Source of the DNA: Mermis nigrescens
Taxonomy: Eukaryota > Nematoda > Enoplea > Mermithida > Mermithidae
Direction: 5' to 3'
DNA length: 64,000 nucleotides
NCBI GenBank assembly: GCA_036768485.1
Contig: JAVLUZ010000401.1
Location: forward strand, 930,001-994,000
The position numbers and the translations under genes were made by a program. The notes under the pieces are model-generated. The model searched no databases. It was given only the letters and a program-made list of their open reading frames with translations, and was not told the origin of the DNA. Positions 1-10,739 of the stretch are shown piece by piece (the stretch's first letter is position 1; each line of letters begins with the position of its first letter).

Positions 1-36
1 TCATTATTGTTTTAATTTTTCTTTGAACATCAGTAT

Positions 37-813
37 TTATAATTTTCTAAAATGCAGTTTGGTTATAGTTTTTCCAAATTCAAATGGGACTAGCTGGTCT
101 TGATCCGTTTTTACACTGATATCAATAGTGTTAAAAGATTTCTTCAAAACGGGTATATAATGTGGACTTATATATGAATGATTTATTATATCCAAATATT
201 TTCCCTCAATATTTACAACCTGTAACAGCTGCGCAAATACCTTACCGACTATTTGCGGTTCTACAATGTCACAGTAAATGTAAAAATTGTGCATTCCACC
301 TAACATGTCTGGAGAATGATCAGCTACTGTAATTTTCTCTGCATCTTCAATATTATAGTCTATATTATTGAACTGACTTTCAGAGAAGCCTAACATGTAT
401 AATAAATGTGGACTTAATTTCACACTTTGTATGTATTTTGTATTGACCACCATATGACAATACTTTCTTATTTCACTGTATTGAAATTTCAAATGGGACA
501 CATAATAACTTTTTTCATTAGAACCAGCCATTGCAATTGCTTTATTAAGTATTTTCAATAACTTATCAATTGTTTGATATCTACTAGGAGGGATAATCAA
601 TTTTGACCTAACTTTGTTCTTCAAATCAAAAAATTGCAAAAAGTTTTGTTCTTTTGCAACATTATGCCAAGTATTTGCATAAATTACTTCTGCTAGACCA
701 ACTTCCCACTCGCCTGTTATATTTATTTGACGAGGTAGTTTAGTCACAAAACTAGATGCTGTATTAAGTGGATCCAAATTGCTCGGTAATATAATATAAA
801 ATTGTTTTGCCAT
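37..813 (-). CDS. Polinton conserved structural protein, candidate minor capsid (penton-like) protein
   Basis: This is an uninterrupted 258-aa frame starting MAKQFYIILPSN. The opening pattern (short hydrophobic strand, then a Ser/Asn-rich turn, then FVTKLPRQINITGEWEVGL) is familiar from proteins that accompany Polinton capsid genes. In this family such proteins are thought to be virion components, and the minor jelly-roll capsid protein is the best candidate role, but that is inference from family and position. No enzyme motif, signal peptide or membrane segment is visible. A TATTTATA box (TATAAATA on the coding strand, 847-854) lies 34 bp upstream of the ATG. It is the only structural gene here without a visible break, which is notable beside its decayed neighbours. 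Confidence 0.7.
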   Translation of the reverse strand: MAKQFYIILPSNLDPLNTASSFVTKLPRQINITGEWEVGLAEVIYANTWHNVAKEQNFLQFFDLKNKVRSKLIIPPSRYQTIDKLLKILNKAIAMAGSNEKSYYVSHLKFQYSEIRKYCHMVVNTKYIQSVKLSPHLLYMLGFSESQFNNIDYNIEDAEKITVADHSPDMLGGMHNFYIYCDIVEPQIVGKVFAQLLQVVNIEGKYLDIINHSYISPHYIPVLKKSFNTIDISVKTDQDQLVPFEFGKTITKLHFRKL

Positions 814-846
814 TTTTCAATTTTTGATTATTACAATACATTCTAT

Positions 847-854
847 TATTTATA
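847..854 (-). promoter_or_regulatory. TATAAATA box upstream of the 37-813 gene
   Basis: The coding-strand octamer TATAAATA ends 34 bp before the ATG at 813. The same octamer or a close variant is found upstream of most other Polinton genes in this window. Confidence 0.55.
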
Positions 855-1226
855 AATTTTTGAAATTTTCATAAATTTCTGTATGATACATAGACAGTAC
901 AATGTTCTCGAATGATATGCCTTTGGCGCACCATACTAAAAAATATATACACATATGGCCACAGCTAGTCATAAGACATGTTTGAATCTGTACATTATTA
1001 TATGTATACGTTCCTGAATTATCCTTTATATATTGTTTGAGCTCAGTCGGTTCAAAACCATAACTATCAAAGTAATCACAGTGCCCATCAATGTCAAAAT
1101 ACAATGCAACCCAGTGGGAGCCTGGCTTGTTGCTAGTATCTAGGTTTACTATTAAAGCAGTGGGATATTTTGTTATTGGTGGAACAAGATCTAGAGGAAA
1201 AACTATTAAAAAATCTATTCTTTAAG
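850..1226 (-). pseudogene. Adenain-like cysteine protease (Polinton PRO), N-terminally degraded
   Basis: In viruses and Polintons this C5-type protease matures capsid proteins. The frame is open from a stop near 1227 down to the end at 850. It contains the catalytic His in GSHWVALYFD, an acidic residue shortly after in YFDIDG, and a Cys region TCLMTSCGHMCIYFL matching the adenain nucleophile block. An ATG in a sensible place is missing and the region upstream of FPLDLVPPITKYP lacks the usual first 30-40 residues, so the 5' part is lost or frameshifted. It is probably inactive. The fold assignment is strong from the His/Asp/Cys spacing. The precise start cannot be given. Confidence 0.8.
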
Positions 1227-1267
1227 TAAAACTTCAAAATGTTTAACACTTCTATAGTATTCATCTC

Positions 1268-2565
1268 TTAAGCGTTATAATCATAAAAAGTGTTACGATT
1301 TTTATCGACCACGGTTAAATTGTCAAATTCAGCATAAACAATTATTTCCACTCCTGTATTGGGTAAATTACCTTCAAATCTTACATAAATACTATTCATC
1401 CCTCCTCAAACTAAATCCCAATGCCCGCTATTGTCTTCGTCTGGAGTAAGATTGAAAACAAAAAACAATGACTCATTCTAAAATCATCCCTGCTAATAAA
1501 ATTACTTCTGTTATATTTTCTAATATCGAGTGCTTTATACATATTATTAAAAACTCGTATATATTTATCATTTTTGAAAGAAATATTGAATGGCTGGGTA
1601 GGGAATGTTTGTCCACCACAAGTCACTCTGACATTATTAATACCAAAAGGCTTGAAATTGAAGGGTGATTTAGAGAGTACGCCTCTATAGGCGCTACCCT
1701 CAACACATGCAAAAACTATACGTCGAGGAAGTTGTCCTGTGAATAGTGTATAATTAGGAGTTTCTCTGGATGGATTTGAAATGTGTAGGTTCGTCATTGA
1801 TATCCGTCATATAGGATACTTTGCCATGTACGACAATAAGGTTTGCTCTAGAGCTAAATTTAAGCTATCTAAAACTTCTACTTTGCGTATGAAAAACTTC
1901 ATTTGTAAGATTTCTAGCTCTAAATTAACATTCTTAAAGCATTGTAGAACAAAGTTATTACTGTTTCTATGTAATTCTAGCCTTAGGTCGGTGAAATTCG
2001 ACAAATATCTGTCCTGGAGAAAAAAATCAATGTGAAAAGGAGCCGAAACTTCCACAATTTTATCACTTTTGAAATATGTCGCTCTCTCTTTAAACCGCTC
2101 ATTGTCTTTAGTATCAACATTTTTTCCATGTTCGCAAAAATATAAAGCTGACTGTAAATGAGACTTTTTTGCATCAAACCCATAATTTAATTCTGTTTAA
2201 AAATATGCCCTATATGCGTATTTATCAGAACTGTCAAAAACTAATTGCCCGCCCAAAAAACACTTTACTTGTCTAAAGAACGTTTTTCCAATCAAATTGA
2301 TAGGTGCATAGTCGGGTACTGCTGCCGCTGCCGCCACAACTGGTTGTTTAATCCTAAAAGTCATATAAATGTAATTTTTATTCAATTGTAAGTAATGTGG
2401 ATCGGCTGGTATCCGAAATTTATATGGTCCCTCATTTGTGATTGGATGCATTGGTTGAATTTCATCCCAAGATCTCCGCTTTATAACAACCTGAGTTGGG
2501 GGAACTGTAAAAAGATCCAACTCAGTTTTAGTACTCGGAATTGATTTGGCGTCCATTAGAGCCAT
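1268..2565 (-). pseudogene. Polinton major capsid protein (double jelly-roll), broken
   Basis: The gene starts with MALMDAKSIPSTKTELDLF at 2565. Its first segment (to about 2197) contains the typical N-terminal strand pattern and an Ala-rich loop. It then changes frame near 2190, continues through 2183-1983 and 2055-1807, shifts again near 1800 (segment 1797-1411), and has an in-frame TGA near 1402 before the C-terminal segment. That last part ends in VYAEFDN and DKNRNTFYDYNA, a well conserved C-terminus of Polinton major capsid proteins. The protein would form the icosahedral shell. At least two frameshifts and one nonsense codon make it non-functional. A TATAAATA box lies at 2605-2612, 40 bp upstream of the ATG. 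Confidence 0.85.
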
Positions 2566-2962
2566 GTTTTGTCATTAACCTTGTAAATGAATCGTTTGTA
2601 TTCATATTTATAGACTTTAGCCGACTACCCAAACCCTCGCCAGATTGTTGTTGTAAAGCTTTTAGAGGCTTCATCGAAAAGTTGTGATGCTTCTCGTTTT
2701 GAATGTTCCTTAGTTGACCGAAAAAGCGGTTTCCCTTGGGCAACAGCCGTTGCAATATTTGCCCCTGCAACTAGGGCGTGTTTTCCAACATTTCTCCCTA
2801 TAGATTTCAACAGTGGAACAGCCATTCTAAACAAAGACCGGAAAAACTGCCTAAGCCGCCACCTCTTTGGTATGGAGTCCCTCGAAATCCTTCCAGTCCA
2901 TAGCCTGTTTGGGCGGCCTGCCCACTATAGTACTCTAACCACAGATTAAAATCGTCGGGTTT
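2528..2962 (-). pseudogene. Polinton small capsid-associated protein, frameshifted
   Basis: Three overlapping frame segments read as one gene: a Gly/Tyr-rich start (YYSGQAAQTGYG, then a Gly-rich turn), a central segment AVPLLKSIGRNVGKHALVAG, and a C-terminal segment ending in KHGSNGRQINSEY. The middle resembles the small, basic, Gly-rich proteins that sit just upstream of the major capsid gene in Polintons and have been compared with adenoviral minor proteins. That comparison is from memory of the family, not proven here. Frameshifts occur near 2835 and in the 2680-2770 area. The 3' end overlaps the start of the major capsid gene by about 38 bp. A TATAAATA box is at 3014-3021. Confidence 0.6.
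2605..2612 (-). promoter_or_regulatory. TATAAATA box of the major capsid gene
   Basis: TATAAATA on the minus strand, 40 bp upstream of the capsid ATG at 2565. It lies inside the 3' part of the upstream gene, as expected in a compact viral-type layout. Confidence 0.55.
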
Positions 2963-3009
2963 AAGTTAACATGCATTTTTATAATTCTTCTTATTTTATG
3001 ATGTATTAA

Positions 3010-3593
3010 TTAATATTTATAAACTTTCATCCCAATTGAAATTCGCATCAGTCCGTGCTGTTGCAAAAGAGTGTCTAAGTTTTTTATTGCCAACGTTTTT
3101 AAGAGGTATATTGGAACGATCAAGTACGACTGACAACTCTTTTGTACCTGGAAGTCCACTAATTCTTTGGTCTCAAGAAAACTGATGCACCAAATCAACA
3201 ACATTAGAGCCATAAATCTTTTGTCCGATAATTACCAGTTCACCATTGGACTCTATTTCAATATTAGGATTTTTGCGCATATCATTTAGAAATCTTTCTG
3301 CAACTTGCAAATGCGTTCGTTTTAGGAATATCTGCCAATATTTTGTCATCACTGACTCCCTCGCCTGTATTTCCTACTATATTCAATTCATAAGGTTGCC
3401 GTCTCCTCTCTTGTAATCTACTAAATGTCTGTAAAACTTCATTATATTCGACTAATTTTATTTCACTTGGTATATTTTTGCTCTTGAGAATCTTTTCCAT
3501 TTCATTGTCCAGTGAATTAAACACTGCGTCTATTGGCTTAGAACGCTCAGTTATATCAGCTGGGACGAGAATCGTTTTTTCAGTATGCTTCAT
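3010..3593 (-). pseudogene. Conserved Polinton protein of unknown role (MKHTEKT type)
   Basis: The gene starts MKHTEKTILVPADITERSK at 3593 and reads clearly for about 95 residues, ending this segment with EGVSDDKILADIPKTNAF. The reading frame then shifts near 3300. The rest can be followed in other frames as far as about 3010, with the recognisable phrases NPNIEIESNGELVI and GSNVVDLVH. Proteins opening with this pattern recur in metazoan Polintons, between the ATPase and capsid genes. Their biochemical role is not established to my knowledge. No enzymatic motif is visible. The C-terminal half is frameshifted, so the copy is broken. Confidence 0.65.
3014..3021 (-). promoter_or_regulatory. TATAAATA box upstream of the 2528-2962 gene
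   Basis: Minus-strand TATAAATA about 50 bp upstream of the probable start of the small capsid-associated gene. It also lies in the last codons of the next gene upstream. Confidence 0.5.
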
Positions 3594-3630
3594 TTTTTCC
3601 CAATTATTGCATCTGCTATCAAACTATTAA

Positions 3631-3941
3631 TTACTGAAAGAATCGGAGTAAGTAAGAAGGGTAAAAAAACCACCATTTTGAATGATGACGTTTTTCCTTT
3701 CTTTTGTTGATGCTTTTTTATTATTACCCAAGTACCTTATTTGCTTTTGATATCATAGTATTTTTCGAATCTCTTGATCGGAAAATGGAATATTACCCTT
3801 CGAAAAATTATGCACACAGTCACAAACACATAAAATTTGATCCTTACTAGCCGTATTTATAATAGCATCCCTCTGAGCTTACTTAGCTGTATTTAATAGA
3901 TGTAAGCAGCCAATGTTGCGTTTGAGACAATTTTGAGCCAT
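3631..3941 (-). pseudogene. Small basic Polinton protein, broken
   Basis: The gene starts MAQNCLKRNIGCLHLL at 3941, has an in-frame TAA about 20 codons in, continues with RDAIINTASKDQIL and VHNFSKGNIPFSD, changes frame near 3755, and ends with a Lys/Arg-rich tail and SKWWFFYPSYLLRF before TAA at 3631. Small proteins with the order Asn/Ala-rich helix, Cys-containing segment, basic tail and aromatic end are common next to the packaging ATPase in animal Polintons. A nucleic-acid or virion-core role is plausible from charge but not shown. A TATAAATA box lies at 3974-3981, 33 bp upstream. Confidence 0.6.
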
Positions 3942-3947
3942 TTGTTT

Positions 3948-4607
3948 TCAATTATCTCTTGCATTATTATTATTATTTATAGATTTTGGGATATAAACAG
4001 TTGGATGGGTACTGAAAATGTCTGTTTTTAGCCTATATAGATTATTAGCATTTTGTGTCAAATCGATCAAAAGATAACCATGGGGCTGAATAGTTGCATC
4101 AATAAAGGCTTCTAAGAAATATTTTGAATTCGAAGGATAAAGCTGGCGTGCTAAAGCCTGTGCTTGCAGTTTATCACTTGGATTTTTAAGAAGCACTATA
4201 TAATCTCAATTCACTCGCGAAGTTCGAAGACCATCAAAAAATAAATTGTGAACAACATGAATAAGGCTGATATTCCAATGATGACAACCACGAGTGAAGA
4301 GCTGAATTATCTGTGGCTTGCCTTTGCTTTCTTGCATCAAATCATCCAACACCACTAACTGTGGTGTTGGACTATATTGCTTAATGCGATTAAAATCTGG
4401 AAAACCTTCTACAAATGTGACGTTTTTTACTTTTTGGTAGAGTGGTTGATTCTCTGTATAACACCACCAAATTTTTGATATTTTAGTATTTATGAGCCTT
4501 TCTCTATTTTGAATTATTTTTTGATTGAAGGATGTCTTCCCGGACTTTGTTGGTCCAGAAACTATACACATGAAAGGATGCTCAAAAAGCATTTTTAATG
4601 ATTGCAT
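3948..4607 (-). pseudogene. A32/FtsK-HerA-type DNA packaging ATPase, one nonsense codon
   Basis: The gene starts MQSLKMLFEHPFMCIVSG at 4607. A Walker A loop (GPTKSGKTSF, residues about 18-27) and a Walker B strand (LVVLDDLM, about residue 90) are intact, and the downstream TRGCHHWNIS/HVVHNL region fits the sensor part of the family. An in-frame TGA at about 4204-4206 separates this from the C-terminal third, which continues in the same frame as VLLKNPSDKLQAQALARQLY to the end at 3948. These ATPases drive genome packaging into capsids. The single stop is the only break seen, so decay is recent or slight. The promoter region is shared with the plus-strand gene at 4693. Confidence 0.88.
3974..3981 (-). 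promoter_or_regulatory. TATAAATA box upstream of the small basic protein gene
   Basis: Minus-strand TATAAATA 33 bp upstream of the ATG at 3941, inside the 3' end of the ATPase gene. Confidence 0.5.
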
Positions 4608-4630
4608 TTACTTTTTGTAATTTGTTTTAA

Positions 4631-4655
4631 TATTTATAAACTAAGTCTATAAATA
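4631..4655. promoter_or_regulatory. Divergent promoter with two TATAAATA boxes
   Basis: TATTTATA at 4631-4638 gives a minus-strand TATAAATA 24 bp upstream of the ATPase ATG (4607). TATAAATA at 4648-4655 on the plus strand lies 38 bp upstream of the ATG at 4693. The two boxes face away from each other across 9 bp, so this looks like a bidirectional promoter. Confidence 0.6.
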
Positions 4656-4692
4656 TGAGTAGCGTTCCCAAATATTAGGAATCCTTTCAAAG

Positions 4693-4821
4693 ATGGAGGA
4701 AGTGCATGAAATTAAGAAATATCCTTTTAGTGATGAGGAATGGAAGCCGCATGGCAGGTCAATTAGACCGCCAATAGCTCTTTGTGGGCAAAACTTAGAA
4801 CGCCCGATGTTTCCTCTCATG
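4693..4821 (+). pseudogene. Unknown Polinton ORF, 5' part, split by the inner Polinton
   Basis: The frame starts MEEVHEIKKYPFSDEEW and runs to the codon ATG at 4819-4821, directly before the inner element. An upstream ATG at 4654 is in another frame and stops after seven codons, so 4693 is the better start. The TATA box at 4648-4655 supports a real gene. I do not recognise the product. The segment is acidic, with a Pro/Gly-containing loop and one Cys. The remaining codons are at 12596-12796 beyond the insertion. Confidence 0.5.
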
Positions 4822-5355
4822 AGTAGTAATGGCTGTCAGCCTGGGGAGCAACGCTGTAGGATAGCCTGTGTTATAACATAGGCGATGATGTAAAAATCTG
4901 CTCCCCGAGGTAAGCTGAGGGAGCAACGGTAAAGAACACGGGAAAGGAGGGGTGTATAAGGGGAGGGGCTCCCACCGCGCCGCCTGTTATAGCATGGTCT
5001 GTCTTGCAGTGTTGTTCCTCAGGTTGCATGGTGGATCAGCAGGTGTGCCAAAAATTGCATAAAACAGGCACGTGGCTGGTCGTTGGAGGACCAGCACGGA
5101 TTTGGGAGGACTATGCCCAAAAATAGCTCAAAATAACGTTTTTTCTGAATTTTGGGGGGGTCAGGACCCCATCCCCCGCAGATCTACGTGCCTGCATAAA
5201 AATTATGTATCTGGTCAAGCATTTTTCCGATTTTCGCCCTATTTTATCTAGAAATTTTCCTTGCTGAGATGCTCCCTCGTGCATGTCTTGTATGTATTAT
5301 TTACTGTTCGAAGAAAGCACATACACAACAAGTCACGAATGATGTACAACTAATT
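4822..5355 (+). repeat. Left terminal inverted repeat of the inner Polinton
   Basis: The sequence is the reverse complement of about 12055-12589 with scattered differences. Similarity fades near 5355, after the stretch ACACAACAAGTCACGAATGA. A small hAT-like MITE lies inside it (5065-5194). From 5356 to 5760 I see no gene. Confidence 0.85.
5065..5194. mobile_element. hAT-like MITE inside the left TIR of the inner Polinton
   Basis: The ends are CAGGCACGTGG and CTACGTGCCTG, inverted to each other, and the flanks read GCATAAAA and CATAAAAA. The interior matches the outer parts of the element at 26244-26684 (phrases GACCAGCAC, TTTTTTCTGAATTTTGGGGG). The family therefore exists outside the Polinton and moved in. 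Confidence 0.6.
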
Positions 5356-5768
5356 TTGCTCCATCTGTCGCGATAATTCAGTTGAACATTAATCGCGAAA
5401 AGTTACTGAAATTACAGTAAAAAGTGAAATAGGCAGCCATATAAATCAGCGAATATATCGGATATGCTACAAATGTGATTTGTTTCACATAAGAGAAATA
5501 CGATATGACAAATCGTCGCGAGAATAACAAAAAATTCGCAGGAATTTCAAGTGTTTTCTGAGCTTCTCATCCGTAGATGCATAGCATGGCAGTTCTGGGG
5601 GTCAGCCTTCAGCCTCAAAAATAGGCATTAATTTAGTCACTGCAGCAAAAAAATATAATTTTCATCAATTCTCAGGAACAGGTCCCCTCCCATGTATGTC
5701 TCGTCTCCCACTCATTTGCATGGATCTGCATACTACCGAAAACTTTGCCGTTTAAAAAACAATTATTG

Positions 5769-6354
5769 ATATTTTTGTCACGTTGCGAAATATTTTTGTA
5801 AAGTTGTGAAATATTTTTGTCAAGTTGTGAAAATTTTTTGTCAAGTTGTGAAAATTTTTTGTCAAGTTGTGAAAATTTTTTGTCAAGTTGTGAAATTTTT
5901 TTGTCAAGTTGTGAAATATTTTTACGTGCTTAAGCATAGTACTTTTGTCAAGTTGTGGAAATTTTTTGTCAAGTTGTGAAAATTTTTTGTCAAGTTGTGA
6001 AATATTTTTGTCAAGTTGTGAAATATTTTTGTCAACTTGTGGAAATTTTTTGTCAAGTTGTGAAAATTTTTTGTCAAGTTGTGAAATATTTTTGTCAAGT
6101 TGTGAAATATTTTTGTCAAGTTGTGAAAATTTTTTGTCAAGTTGTGAAAATTTTTTGCCAAGTTGTGAAAATTTTTTGTCAAGTTGTGAAAATTTTTTGT
6201 CAAGTTGTGAAATATTTTTGTCAAGTTGTGAAAATTTTTTGTCAAGTTGTGAAAATTTTTTGTCAAGTTGTGAAAATTTTTTTGTCAAGTTGTGAAATTT
6301 TTTTGTCAAGTTGTGAAAATTTTTTGTCAAGTTAAGACATATTTTTGTAAAGTT
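5769..6354 (+). repeat. AT-rich minisatellite, unit about 19-21 bp
   Basis: About 29 units of TTTTTGTCAAGTTGTGAAA with variable T and A runs. Because the unit is often a multiple of three, both strands show long open frames that spell simple repeats such as NFHNLTK or KFSQLDK. These are not evidence of a protein. The array is broken at 5924-5942 by a short insert holding the palindrome TGCTTAAGCA. It lies about 415 bp inside the left TIR. Confidence 0.9.
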
Positions 6355-7112
6355 TTTATATTTTGCTGAAAGTATGCAGTTTTACATGTTTTTTTGCTGA
6401 AATAATAGGAAGTCATCCATCAGCCAAAAAAATAGAGAAAATAAAGAAAATATGAGTTTTAAGCACTCAATTCTGGTGTCTCAGCTTAATCAAAAGCTGT
6501 TTACACCTTAAAAAATTAAAATTGCTTCAATTCTGCATCATGAATGCAGGTTTACTGCATCCATGACCCCAGCTGGCACAACGTGGACGTATGAAGCTCG
6601 CCAGCCACGAGATAATATAAAAAACATTCTTAGCACAATGTACAAAAAAGGAAATAGGACAGTGTATGATCACAGGGTATAAATAACGTGTGTATTTACC
6701 GCTCGGCCAGTCAAACAAGTATACGTGTGCCCACGAACTCTTTTCAAGGAGGTAGAGCATGCACCTTTTCACTTCACCAGGCACACTGTACACCCCAACC
6801 GTCACTAACCCGGATCGCGAGGGTACGGCTGAGAATGTACAACAAAACAAAATCGAAAACGAACAGAGGCCGCTACACATTGCCGGCACTTGCTCCTCAC
6901 AAGGCACGACATGTAAACGGGAAACAAAACAAAATTCAGAAACAATAATAATTAGGTATACACGTGTCCCACAAACCTGTTTCATCAGGGTAACACGTGC
7001 ACCCTATAATCAAAAGCCGAATGGTAAAGTACAATAATCGGGGACCAAAGAACGTTTATCATACACCACCCTGTAATCCTTTTTGTACACTGCGGTAAAA
7101 ACGTTTCTCATA
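6355..7112. other. No supported gene between minisatellite and polymerase
   Basis: This stretch is less AT-rich and carries a 152-codon minus-strand frame (6527-6985) overlapped by two plus-strand frames. Codon content, lack of a TATAAATA box and lack of any motif argue against coding. Two CACGTG-like words occur near 6731 and 6963, without a clear meaning. Confidence 0.4.
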
Positions 7113-10100
7113 TTATCCCTTAGAATTTTTTTCCAAAACGGTTTTCATGATCTCGTTTCCGGAACAGAAACCAATGACCATTTGTTTCATGATATCGAAA
7201 TCGATCTCTTTTCTAGTGTTGAACGTTAAACGGAACCCCCAAATTTTATGAGTCTGATTTACGATATTTTTCCCATCAATAGTAACCCTGTATGCATAAT
7301 TTTTTGGCCCTCCCGCTACGAATTCACAAATGTAAGCCCCATCCCCATAACCGCTAAGCTCGTCAGTCATATTGCCCAAGTAACGGCCTATTGGAACCGT
7401 GTAATTATCATTTTTTCGAGTTAAATAAATAATCGAATTGGTGTCAAAATAAATAACGTGCGGGTCTAATTTTTCTAAATATGAGTACAATTTAAGTCTA
7501 GCTTGAGCCGTTACATAAGAAGCTATTACCGGATTTGTGTTATTTAACGCTTCTAAAAATTTGTCTTCTAAGACATAAGTTGTACATGCCATGCGCTCGC
7601 CTAAAAACTGTACAGTGCTAACTTTTTTCGTAGGATCGAACATTAACTTTACAAATTTTTCCGGCTCGGTAAAATATTCGACCTGAGATAAATTGTTACG
7701 CTGACCGAATTTTCCCCAAAAAGAATTTAACATAAGTTTTGATAAAGCGCGCATGCCTGAGTTTTTTCTCAATTTTTTGCCTGTCTAACCTTATACCCTC
7801 GATTTCTTCGTATTGTCTAATATATTCATCTTTTTCTGCTTCCGTTGTACATCCCTTTGGCCATCCGTCCGCCTGCTGTTTCAATCGTAGGAACGTGTTG
7901 ATATATTCTGTGAAAAGCCCTCCTCTTTGGTCGTTGGGTCGTATTTTTCGATTTCTGTATAGTGCCAAACTTTGTGGATTTTTGATACAGTGTAGCCTTT
8001 ATCAATTGCTTTTGTACAGTTCTAGGGAAACCCAGGCGCCTGTGATTGATCTTTCTTCGTCTGAATGCTCACAGACGTCCTGCTTTTCAAAAACACAGGT
8101 CTGGCAGAGGGGGAATAATAATTTGCTGTCGTGTCGAAAAGGTAAGACTGGGTGGTACAAACCCCGAGGGGGACGACTGTACATTTAATAATACCATTAT
8201 ACGGTTTATCATACAATGAAACAAAATTTTCAGTGATAATTACAGGGTGTTTTAAAGGAAATTCGCCCGTTTTACATACCCAAGGATACAAACTATATAC
8301 ATCTGTATATGAAATTTTTTCGCCTTCTTTACATTCATGATACAACTTTACAGCGTTCGTATGACCGCCGTAAAATGCTTCTCTCGGCGATAACGGAGTT
8401 ACAAAATTTACAGAATCGAAAAAACGTTTCATATTTACATTTTGTTCAAGCTCTTGCTTCAATTCACATTCCCATTTTTCTACAACTGTATAACCTGAAT
8501 TTTCTAACGCTTTACGTCTATCTACAGTAGCCTGATAGGCTTCTTTGAAAGTTCGATTATCTAGAGTCCGCTGCTTTCTATTTACAATAATACATTTTGT
8601 ACACCCGTGATAGTAACAACCGTTGAATTCGTAGATTGTGTTCCCCGAGATCCCGTCGACTTTAAATCCGCCCAATTTTTACCTCACCCCCATTTAATTT
8701 ATGTCTAATACGAATGTTTTGAGTTTCCAAAAGCCATTTTAACCATTTTAATGCTATAATTGATTGGTTTTCTTGAGACCGGTACCCGTGAGCTGGAACA
8801 ATGCCAATACGTTCTGGTTTGAGAAAATTTTTACGAAAAACGTGATTACAGGCCGAAGCTATTGTTAAACTGACTAGAAAAGGATCGACGCCCGTTTCGT
8901 CAATAAAAATTTGACGGAACTTTACACAACGTCTTAAAATATCTACATCGGAATTACAATATTCTACAAGCTCTTTCTGTAAATCGAAGGGTTCGTTTTT
9001 TGCTTTTTCAGTTTTGTACCATTTGAAAAATTCCTCGCGCGCCTCGTCTTTCATAGTGTTGGGTGAGTAGTGCTCGGAGTCGGGTAGGGGGCCGATATAG
9101 TTTTGGTTGTTTTTTGTGTTGAAAAGATGTGGGAAGTACCCTTCTTCAGCTCTGGAATCCCGAAAGTTTTTGGGAGAGAAGAAAGGGGCATGGTTAGGAA
9201 ATTTAACAAATCGATAACCCGAACACCCCCACTTCCAACATTATGACTTCGAGACCGCGCATTACGATTTTGGGTAAAACTGTACATTTTTCGTGTAAAT
9301 ATTCAAGTAAAAATTGAGAATCAAAACCGCAAGCGTTATGGGCTAAAACGGTAGCGCCCCGATGCTGATCGCTAAATAACCATTTACAGAAATTTTCTAG
9401 ACATTTATCGCTCAAAAAACGTATATCTGCCACAGTTCTGACAAAAATATGTATCTATACATTTTTCACAAACGCGATGAGCTATACAACAATTTGGCTC
9501 GTGCTTGAAAATTTTTCCGTACTTGTTTTCCCCAATTTCTACATCCTGACGAGTTTCGAAATCAAAAAATATAAAGAAAGGTTTTCGTTTTGGTTCGGAA
9601 TTCTTGTCTTTAGGTTTCATAAAACATTGATGATTGTCTCGATCGACATTACAATTACAAGTTTTACAGAAAAACTGATTACATTTATGATTTTTACCGT
9701 ATTTGCTGCTTAATAATTGATTACAAGATTTACAACGTTTTATAGCCTGACAGACTGAAAGACGAGCTGGATTGTTTGTTTTTGACGGTATTCCTATTTT
9801 ATGCTTATCAAAACATGATCCGCTCACGAACCATCGATTACATTTGTTACATAACTGCCTATTTACAAATGTACATTCAGGAGACGAATCACAACAACTA
9901 CATTCGCCCTTATTACATTCGTGTCGCTCAGAATTTGAATACGGTTTATCACAGCTTTCACAATAATATACAGAACCAAAAAATGCGGGGACTCGAGTAA
10001 TTAAATCAAGATGATTATGGTGGTGGTATTAATGTATAATTTTTTCGGCCGTTGGGCCTGAGAAAATTAGCAAATCGTTGAAATCTCGAGAATAAACTTT

Positions 10101-10690
10101 TAATTGGTACGTGGGTGATAAAACGGTCTGGATTTTACGAACTTCCTCGATCCCGCAGAGTGCCCTATGTTCCCCTAGCCCCGCTTCGACCATTAAATTT
10201 TCAGCTAAACGTTTTTGTAATGTACAACGACTTTTGTCTCCCTTTCTTATAGCCTCCCATCGGAGGTCATTATCTAATTTAGCTTTTCCCGTGACTATAG
10301 CCCAGGCTAAACATAATTTATCAGTGTTTTGGATTAGGATAAAACACCCCCCGTTCCCGCAGTGTCTTTGAAACCAAGTGTCCCAATTCACGATTCTTGT
10401 TTTTCGAAATTTTCTTACGATCTGTTCCGCCGCCCATAGGGGCGTTAACAATAATAACATTCAAGCTAATTACCTCGTCGAACGAAAAATCCTTTCTTGA
10501 TTGGTTTACTCGTTCTGCTACGCTTAAAATTCGATCAGCGTTCATAAATTGCCTGGGGACAAAAGGAATTATTACGTGCCGATCAAGACTCGGGTGAATT
10601 AGCTCGACTCCGACCAAATCGTCAGGGCTACAGCCATCTACAAATCCTTTCCAACGCGCTGTTTAAAACGGACTGGAGGAATCCGCCAAA
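7113..10690 (-). pseudogene. Protein-primed family B DNA polymerase (Polinton POLB), broken
   Basis: Order from the N-terminus: an N-terminal module (about 10690-10030) with LVGVELIHPSLDRHVIIPF and WEAIRKGDKSR, then LITRVPAFFGSVYYCESC and a Cys-rich zinc region, then Exo I FDFETR (about 9560), Exo II AHNACGFDSQFLLEY (about 9320), Exo III YCNSDVDIL (about 8950), polymerase motif A YTDVYSLYPW (about 8295), motif B KLMLNSFWGKFGQR (about 7720) and motif C YFDTNSIIYL (about 7440). Motif C normally reads DTDS, so a catalytic Asp appears as Asn. There is a TAA at about 10030 and several frameshifts (near 10380, 9420, 9260, 9050, 8670, 8020-7970 and 7750). The gene replicated the element by protein priming. 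This copy is dead. Confidence 0.92.
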
Positions 10691-10739
10691 ACCGTGGAGC
10701 TCCTCCACGCGTAGGAAATGTAGGTTATAGCCCCGGGCC

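Noticed and set aside
5752..6335. Four long overlapping open frames (up to 192 codons) on both strands
   Set aside because: They are translations of the AT-rich minisatellite. The simple repeats NFHNLTK, KFSQLDK, FLSSCEN and FCQVVK appear in parallel frames, which is a by-product of unit length.
5769..6354. CRISPR-like array
   Set aside because: Units are directly adjacent without unique spacers and the setting is a eukaryotic transposon.
6527..6985. 152-codon frame in the inner Polinton
   Set aside because: No motif, no promoter box, overlapping frames on the other strand, odd hydrophobic composition.
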